Below are positions 7,305 to 11,004 of a DNA stretch of 11,004 nucleotides, piece after piece; positions within the stretch are counted from its first letter, which is position 1; each line of letters begins with the position of its first letter. Where the stretch lies: NCBI GenBank assembly GCA_017452565.1, contig JAFTMF010000091.1, positions 1-11,004 on the forward strand, written 5' to 3'. Made by a program: the position numbers and the translations under genes. This stretch comes from Clostridia bacterium. Lineage in GTDB: Bacteria > Bacillota > Clostridia > Oscillospirales > CAG-272. A model generated the notes under the pieces. It was not told the DNA's origin. It was given only the letters and a program-made list of their open reading frames with translations, and searched no databases.

Positions 7305-7329
7305 TTGCCGACGAGTATTCGTCGGCAGT
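7305..7329 (-). terminator. Hairpin TGCCGACGA/TCGTCGGCA downstream of the YlbF-family gene
   Basis: Perfect 9-bp arms 7306-7314 and 7319-7327 flank a 4-nt loop. On the minus strand the stem is followed by ACTGTTTTCTTT, a moderate T-rich tract, consistent with termination after the YlbF-family gene. Its CCGACGA/TCGTCGG core also occurs in the terminator at 5824-5852. Confidence 0.55.
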
Positions 7330-7342
7330 TTTCAAAAGTTTT

Positions 7343-7380
7343 TTGGGGGCTTGGGGGCTTTTTTACAAAAAAGCCCCCAA
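7343..7380. repeat. Direct repeat plus long perfect hairpin of G5C units
   Basis: TTGGGGGC occurs twice in tandem (7343-7350 and 7351-7358). The second copy continues into six T and pairs over 14 bp (7351-7364) with 7367-7380, leaving only a 2-nt gap. The first copy can compete for the same GCCCCCAA partner. With the neighbouring CAAAAG/TTTTTT tract this looks like a small palindromic intergenic element or complex terminator of the YlbF-family gene, whose stop is 12 bp away. Confidence 0.6.
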
Positions 7381-7391
7381 ATACGTTCCCT

Positions 7392-7772
7392 TTAGTGGCA
7401 GCCGCCGCAGGTGGAGCAATCGTGAGTGCAATCGGAGGGCATTCTGCCGGTCACCTGTGCCACGATAGTCATCTGCACCTTCTGAATGGTAGCGTTCATT
7501 GCCATTTCCGCTTCCTCGTACGCCTTGAACAGAGGATGCTCGGTGATGAAGGTGTACAGCTCGGTCAGACGGTCGTCGATGCGAGCCATTACGTCCGCTT
7601 CGGTCTCCTCGGTGATCTGCTCCAGCGCCTGCTGCTGAATCTGATACTCCATCAGAGCGTTGTTGATTTCCAGACAGCCTTCATAAGCTGCCTTTGCGGC
7701 CAGAAAAGTCTGACCTTCGGGAGATTCCTTAATCTGCTTGCCGATCTGAGCGGCGAGTTCCATAATTTCCAT
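7392..7772 (-). CDS. YlbF/YmcA-family protein with Cys-rich C-terminus
   Basis: This 126-aa, largely alpha-helical cytoplasmic protein begins MEIMELAAQIGKQIKESPEG and contains the YlbF/YmcA-type segments TFLAAKAAYEG and HPLFKAYEEAEMAMNATIQ. The tail has Cys115, Cys119, Cys122 and Cys125 in a CX3CX2CX2C pattern followed by a final His. In Bacillus the family members YlbF, YmcA and YaaT form a complex that promotes RNase Y-dependent mRNA processing and carries [4Fe-4S] clusters; a similar role is inferred. In Bacillus, ymcA lies next to the miaB homologue, and the same pairing occurs here. The ATG at 7772 is preceded by AAAGGA at a rather long 12 nt. ATG 7763 is an alternative. Longer readings up to 7925 would translate the upstream repeats and are rejected. 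Confidence 0.87.
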   Translation of the reverse strand: MEIMELAAQIGKQIKESPEGQTFLAAKAAYEGCLEINNALMEYQIQQQALEQITEETEADVMARIDDRLTELYTFITEHPLFKAYEEAEMAMNATIQKVQMTIVAQVTGRMPSDCTHDCSTCGGCH

Positions 7773-7810
7773 ATTTTCTTTAAATCCTTTCTTTGGGATA
7801 TAATTGTTTG

Positions 7811-7934
7811 GCTTGTGCGTATAGGTGAAACGATTGCAAACCGCTTCTTTCCTATAGAGTGTTTGTGCGGTGTACCCTTCGGGCAACACCAATCTCGTTT
7901 GTGCGAATGGGAGAGACGATAGCAAACCGCTTCT
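7811..7934. repeat. Two copies of an about 38-bp direct repeat in the miaB–ylbF gap
   Basis: Positions 7811-7848 and 7897-7934 match at 32 of 38 bases with an 86-bp offset. The invariant part is GCAAACCGCTTCT (7836-7848 and 7922-7934), and TTGTGCG starts each copy. A third partial copy, GTTTGTGCG, lies at 7861-7869. Between the copies is a hairpin with GGTGT (7869-7873) and ACACC (7886-7890) enclosing CCC TTC GGG. No open frame here looks real. This may be a dispersed REP-like element carried in the intergenic region. Confidence 0.7.
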
Positions 7935-7943
7935 CCTCGTAGG

Positions 7944-7961
7944 GGCGGGGCTTGCTCCGCC
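7944..7961. repeat. GC-rich palindrome following the second direct-repeat copy
   Basis: The arms GGCGGGGC (7944-7951) and GCTCCGCC (7954-7961) pair over 8 bp with one G·T pair and a 2-nt centre, embedded in GTAGGGGCGG. No T-run follows on either strand, so it is not a standard terminator. It sits directly against the second direct-repeat copy and looks like part of the same intergenic element. Confidence 0.55.
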
Positions 7962-8000
7962 TGCCTCGTGAAATCAATGCGAATCGTCAATCGATCCCCT

Positions 8001-9416
8001 TCACTCCAGCTCCCCGAACAGGGCGTGGGGCTCGGCACGGGTGATGCGGATGACCGCCTCTTGGCCGATGAGAGCATCGTCGCCCTCGAAATGCACCAGA
8101 CGGTTCTGCTCGGTGCGGCCGGTGAGACGGGTGTTGTCGGTCTTGCTTCTCCCCTCTACCAATACCGTCTGCAAACTCCCCACCAGTGCCTCTGCCTTGG
8201 CAAGGGCAATCTCGTACTGGGTATCCAGCAACCGCTGGAAGCGTGCCGCCTTGATCTCCTGGGGAACGGGCGTCATCTCTGCCGCAGGCGTTCCCTTTCT
8301 GGGCGAATAGAGGAAGGAGTAGATATTATCGTACTGCACACGGCGAAGCATATCCAGCGTGCCCTCGAAATCTTCCTCGGTCTCCCCGGGGAAACCTACG
8401 ATAATATCGGTGGTAATGGCAATTTCGGGCATCTTCTCCCGCATATAGTGAACCAGATGCAGGTAGCGATCCCGATTGTACACACGGTTCATCGCCCGCA
8501 GGATAGTATCCGAGCCCGATTGCAGAGGCAGATGGAATGCCTTTGCAATCTTCTCTTCCCTTGCCATCACGTCGATAAGCTTCTCGGACGCGTCCTTGGG
8601 ATGGCTGGTCATAAAACGGATCTGGAAATCGCCGTCGATCTTGCAGATATCAGACAGCAGATCGGCGAAATCGTACCGCTTGCCGTCGGCAGTAGTGAGA
8701 TCCTTGCCGTAGGAGTTGACGTTCTGTCCCAGCAGAGTGATCTCGCGGTAGCCCTCAGCGGCGAGGGTGCGAACCTCCTCCAAGATGCACTCGGGACGGC
8801 GGGAGCGCTCTCTGCCGCGGACGTAGGGGACGACGCAGTAGGTGCAGAAGTTGTTGCAACCGTACATAATCGACACCCACGCCTTATGACCGGGGGCGCG
8901 GTGGACGGGAAGTCCCTCGGCAATGTTGCCGGGATCGCCGGTGTCCAGATGGAAGGTACGCTTTTTGGCGTGGATTGCCTCCCACAAAATCTGCGGGAAG
9001 CGCCAAAGCATAGAGGTGCCGAACAGGAAGTTGACGTAAGGGTATTTCCGCTTCACGTCCTCCTTGCGGTGCTCCTGAGAGACCATACATCCGCAGATGC
9101 CGATCTGCAGAGAGGGCTTTTTCTCCTTCAGGTGCTTGAACTGCCCCGTGATGGAGAGCGCTTTCAGCTCGGCGTGCTCACGGACGGCGCAGGTGTTGAT
9201 GAGAATCAGATCAGCCTCGGCAGGATCGGTAGTGGGAGTATAGCCCATTTCCACCGCCATACCACAGAGCCGCTCGGAGTCGGCTTCGTTCTGCTGACAG
9301 CCAAAAGTCTCGATGTAGACGTACAGCTCTCTGCCCCCCCAGAAGGAGCGGACCTTTTGCATATATTCGTGCTGCTCCCGAATCTCTTCGGGAGAGACGG
9401 TTCTCGGTTTGTTCAT
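8001..9416 (-). CDS. miaB: tRNA-2-methylthio-N6-dimethylallyladenosine synthase
   Basis: This radical-SAM methylthiotransferase converts i6A37 to ms2i6A37 in tRNAs reading UNN codons, aiding reading-frame maintenance. The 471-aa product has an N-terminal MTTase domain with ETFGCQQNEADSE, NTCAVRE and ICGCM supplying Cys40, Cys76 and Cys110 for one [4Fe-4S] cluster. Its radical-SAM motif is CNNFCTYC (Cys187, Cys191, Cys194), followed by VPYVRGRERSR. A C-terminal TRAM-like region runs from about residue 395, with VLVEGRSKTDNTRLTGRTEQ. All cluster ligands are present. The ATG at 9416 is chosen; an in-frame GTG at 9440 overlaps the AAAGGAG ribosome site at 9430-9436. The spacing of 13 nt to the ATG is longer than usual. 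The YlbF-family gene follows in the same direction, with no terminator seen between them. Confidence 0.96.
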   Translation of the reverse strand: MNKPRTVSPEEIREQHEYMQKVRSFWGGRELYVYIETFGCQQNEADSERLCGMAVEMGYTPTTDPAEADLILINTCAVREHAELKALSITGQFKHLKEKKPSLQIGICGCMVSQEHRKEDVKRKYPYVNFLFGTSMLWRFPQILWEAIHAKKRTFHLDTGDPGNIAEGLPVHRAPGHKAWVSIMYGCNNFCTYCVVPYVRGRERSRRPECILEEVRTLAAEGYREITLLGQNVNSYGKDLTTADGKRYDFADLLSDICKIDGDFQIRFMTSHPKDASEKLIDVMAREEKIAKAFHLPLQSGSDTILRAMNRVYNRDRYLHLVHYMREKMPEIAITTDIIVGFPGETEEDFEGTLDMLRRVQYDNIYSFLYSPRKGTPAAEMTPVPQEIKAARFQRLLDTQYEIALAKAEALVGSLQTVLVEGRSKTDNTRLTGRTEQNRLVHFEGDDALIGQEAVIRITRAEPHALFGELE

Positions 9417-9446
9417 GTTCGGGAAAAGTCTCCTTTCCACGGATTT

Positions 9447-9467
9447 GGATGCGACTTGTCGCTATCC
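9447..9467 (-). promoter_or_regulatory. Stem-loop at the 5' end of the miaB transcript
   Basis: Minus-strand GGAT-a-GCGAC-aa-GTCGC-ATCC forms a 9-bp stem with one bulged base. Its first base coincides with the predicted transcript start. It may stabilise the mRNA 5' end or be incidental. Confidence 0.4.
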
Positions 9468-9472
9468 GAATT

Positions 9473-9501
9473 ATTGTAGCACATTTTTTCGACATTTGCA
9501 A
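9473..9501 (-). promoter_or_regulatory. Sigma-A-type promoter of miaB
   Basis: On the minus strand the -35 TTGCAA (9496-9501) and -10 TACAAT (9473-9478) are 17 bp apart, with an extended -10 TGC before TACAAT. The start is expected near 9466, about 50 nt before the miaB ATG. Confidence 0.75.
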
Positions 9502-9556
9502 GTGGATTTGGCAGGATGATCTTTTTTTCGGAAATAAATTTTGTTCCCATACTTTG

Positions 9557-9586
9557 TTGACAAAATAGGGGAAACAGTGATATAAT
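9557..9586 (+). promoter_or_regulatory. Consensus promoter of the Cys/His-repeat lipoprotein gene
   Basis: Perfect hexamers TTGACA (9557-9562) and TATAAT (9581-9586) are separated by 18 bp, with the extended -10 dinucleotide TG at 9578-9579. The flanks are A/T-rich. The predicted start near 9593 gives a leader of about 73 nt. Sequence alone suggests strong, housekeeping-sigma expression. Confidence 0.88.
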
Positions 9587-9619
9587 TAATACAGCAAAAG
9601 AAATTATAGAGCGGTATAT

Positions 9620-9641
9620 AAAGCTGATTTCTATCAGTTTT
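9620..9641 (+). promoter_or_regulatory. Small leader hairpin before the repeat lipoprotein
   Basis: A 9-bp A/T-rich stem pairs 9620-9628 with 9633-9641 (core CTGAT/ATCAG, loop TTCT), 10 nt upstream of the ribosome site. The last stem bases are four T, so weak attenuation is conceivable, but the stem is A/T-rich and may have no role. Confidence 0.35.
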
Positions 9642-9665
9642 CACACTATTTAGGAGGTAATACAT

Positions 9666-11004
9666 ATGAAAAAACAAATCGCATTGATAGTTACAACAAT
9701 CATCCTGTTCTGTTTTGTTGCTTGTCAAACCAATGCTCCAACCGAAAACGGTACGTTAGATATCGGTAGCGGAGTCATGCTTCATCAATCTGAGGCAGCG
9801 TTTGAAGAAGGTACTACTGTCTCGGCAGAGATTCTGACCCAAGGAGCTATCTTTGAGCGCGCTCAATCCGCTGTACAGGCAGAGACAGAAAAGTTTACCG
9901 TTTTTGAGATCACTGCAGTCAAGGATAATGTTTCCGTTCAGCCGAAGGCTTCATTGACGGTAGATTTTCCCATTCCGAATGGCTACAGCGAAAACCTTAC
10001 GGTCTACTATGTAGCCGAGAATGGGAACAAGGAAGCGCTTGCTACCACCGTCAATATGTACAAGAAGGTTGCATCTGCAAAACTTTCCCATTTCAGCACC
10101 TATGTATTGGTAGATTTAGAGGATCAGCCCGTTACGTCCCATACGCATTCGTTCGGAGAGTGGGAAAGCAATTCCGATTCTCATTGGAAAGAGTGCAGCT
10201 GCGGTCAGAAAGAGAACTCTGCATCTCATACCTTTGGGGACTGGACGGTAACTAAAGAAGCTACCGAAATTGCCGAGGGCAGTAGATTCCGCACTTGCTC
10301 TGTTTGCAACTATGAAGAAACCGAAGTCATTCCTACGCTTTCTCATACGCATTCGTTCGGAGAATGGGAAAGCAATTCCGATTCTCATTGGAAAGAGTGC
10401 AGCTGCGGTCAGAAGGAGAACTCTGCATCTCATACCTTTGGCGGTTGGACTGTGACGAGAGAAGCCACAGAAACTGCGGAAGGTAGCAAGTACCGTACCT
10501 GCTCCGTATGTAGCTATATAAACACTGAGGTTATACCGAAATTGGCGCACACTCACTCCTTTGGCTCTTGGAAGAATAATTCCTCTATTCACTGGAAAGA
10601 GTGCAGCTGCGGTCAGAAGGAGAACTCTGCATCTCATACCTTTGGGGACTGGACGGTGACGAAGGAGGCTACGACCTCCGCTACGGGCAGCAAATACCGT
10701 ACTTGTTCTGTATGCAAGTATAAGGAAACAGAGGTTATACCTGTAATTTCCCATACACATACCTTTAACAGAACCTCTGCCGGTTTGAAGAAAGGTACAT
10801 GCGATGTATGCGGCGTAGCAATGCCCATCTACAATTTGGGCGAGGAAATTTACGATAGACCCGGTGAAAACCTTTGGCTGGTTGTGAACGATAACGGCTC
10901 CTACGATTGGTACTATGAAGCAGACTCCCAAGTAGTCGTTGAGGATTACTGTAATGCGGAATTTGCAAACAACTACTCCAGTTACCGATATCCCGTAATG
11001 GATC
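9666..11004 (+). CDS. Secreted lipoprotein with tandem His/Cys/Trp repeats (3' end beyond window)
   Basis: The frame stays open to the window edge, giving 446 residues without a stop. The start is set by AGGAGG at 9652-9657, 8 nt before the ATG. A signal peptide with lipobox FVAC (Cys20) is followed by a beta-rich domain (about 35-150), with PNGYSENLTVYYVAENGNKE and ending in SHFSTYVLVD, a pattern common in clostridial surface proteins. Three 68-residue repeats follow at 159-226, 227-294 and 295-362, with a partial fourth (HTHTFNRTS...CDVCG) from 363. Each repeat has HTHSFG, an HWKECSCG, an HTFG-W and a C-terminal TCSVC. A new region, YNLGEEIYDRPGENLWLVVN, begins near 390 and is cut by the window end. 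Repeats of this kind occur in many gut Firmicute surface proteins, with no known activity. Metal binding by the Cys/His sites is an inference. Confidence 0.88.
   Translation, partial: MKKQIALIVTTIILFCFVACQTNAPTENGTLDIGSGVMLHQSEAAFEEGTTVSAEILTQGAIFERAQSAVQAETEKFTVFEITAVKDNVSVQPKASLTVDFPIPNGYSENLTVYYVAENGNKEALATTVNMYKKVASAKLSHFSTYVLVDLEDQPVTSHTHSFGEWESNSDSHWKECSCGQKENSASHTFGDWTVTKEATEIAEGSRFRTCSVCNYEETEVIPTLSHTHSFGEWESNSDSHWKECSCGQKENSASHTFGGWTVTREATETAEGSKYRTCSVCSYINTEVIPKLAHTHSFGSWKNNSSIHWKECSCGQKENSASHTFGDWTVTKEATTSATGSKYRTCSVCKYKETEVIPVISHTHTFNRTSAGLKKGTCDVCGVAMPIYNLGEEIYDRPGENLWLVVNDNGSYDWYYEADSQVVVEDYCNAEFANNYSSYRYPVMD
10140..10751 (+). repeat. Three tandem 204-bp coding repeats
   Basis: Units at 10140-10343, 10344-10547 and 10548-10751 have an exact 204-bp period. 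The first 97 bases of units 1 and 2 differ at only two sites. A 53-base core beginning TGGAAAGAGTGC is identical in units 2 and 3 (10389-10441 and 10593-10645) and has one change in unit 1. The parts outside the core are more divergent, which suggests gene conversion or recent duplication. Confidence 0.92.

Noticed and set aside
7773..7925. N-terminal extension of the YlbF-family protein to 7925
   Set aside because: The added 51 residues translate the intergenic direct repeats and resemble no YlbF N-terminus; a start at 7772 fits the family.
7811..7961. CRISPR array in the miaB–ylbF gap
   Set aside because: There are only two full copies, diverged at 6 of 38 positions, with an about 48-bp interval containing a hairpin and no cas gene.
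9417..9440. GTG start of miaB at 9440
   Set aside because: The GTG overlaps the AAAGGAG ribosome site that serves the ATG at 9416.
7968..9479. 503-codon plus-strand frame opposite miaB
   Set aside because: miaB is certain from its cluster motifs, and this frame is its mirror.
10116..10931. 271-codon minus-strand frame with internal repeats
   Set aside because: Its repeats are only the complement of the 204-bp coding repeats of the plus-strand lipoprotein.

Overview
The window looks like a chromosomal segment of an anaerobic Clostridia-type Firmicute, perhaps a gut member of the Oscillospirales. This is inferred from several things. Strong AGGAGG-type ribosome binding sites and Gram-positive-style lipoprotein signals (short K-rich N-termini and a lipobox cysteine) are present. 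So are a miaB–YlbF-family gene pair, a NimA-like flavoprotein, and a secreted lipoprotein with His/Cys/Trp repeats of a kind familiar from gut Clostridia. No phage, transposase, CRISPR, rRNA or tRNA sequence was found. The taxonomy is not proven by anything here.

Layout, left to right. (1) 1-1442, minus strand: a lipoprotein HtrA-type serine protease whose catalytic domain is joined to the lipid anchor by a collagen-like Gly-X-Asp linker. A hairpin terminator and a small TTTGCAAACA tandem repeat follow it. (2) 1443-3205, plus strand: a near-consensus promoter, a leader with a long imperfect inverted repeat, nicotinate phosphoribosyltransferase (NAD salvage) and a terminator. (3) 3226-5857, plus strand: a large surface lipoprotein with an SGNH esterase core between two jelly-roll-like regions, then a NimA/pyridoxamine-oxidase-like flavoprotein 38 bp downstream, then a strong hairpin terminator. 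(4) 9501 down to 5859, minus strand: a promoter, miaB (tRNA ms2i6A37 synthase), a 228-bp gap filled with repeats and palindromes, a YlbF/YmcA-family protein with a Cys-rich tail, a terminator-like hairpin cluster, and a 471-aa uncharacterised protein. (5) 9557-11004, plus strand: a promoter with perfect consensus hexamers driving a lipoprotein that runs off the window. Its 68-residue His/Cys/Trp units are repeated three times, with a fourth partial copy.

Functionally the window mixes housekeeping genes (NAD salvage, tRNA thiomethylation with its usual YlbF-family neighbour) with three predicted extracytoplasmic lipoproteins (protease, esterase, repeat protein). I see no coherent multi-gene defence, secretion or biosynthetic system. 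The least explained items are the 471-aa protein, the Cys/His repeat lipoprotein, the intergenic repeat cluster between miaB and the YlbF-family gene, and the structured leader of the nicotinate phosphoribosyltransferase gene.
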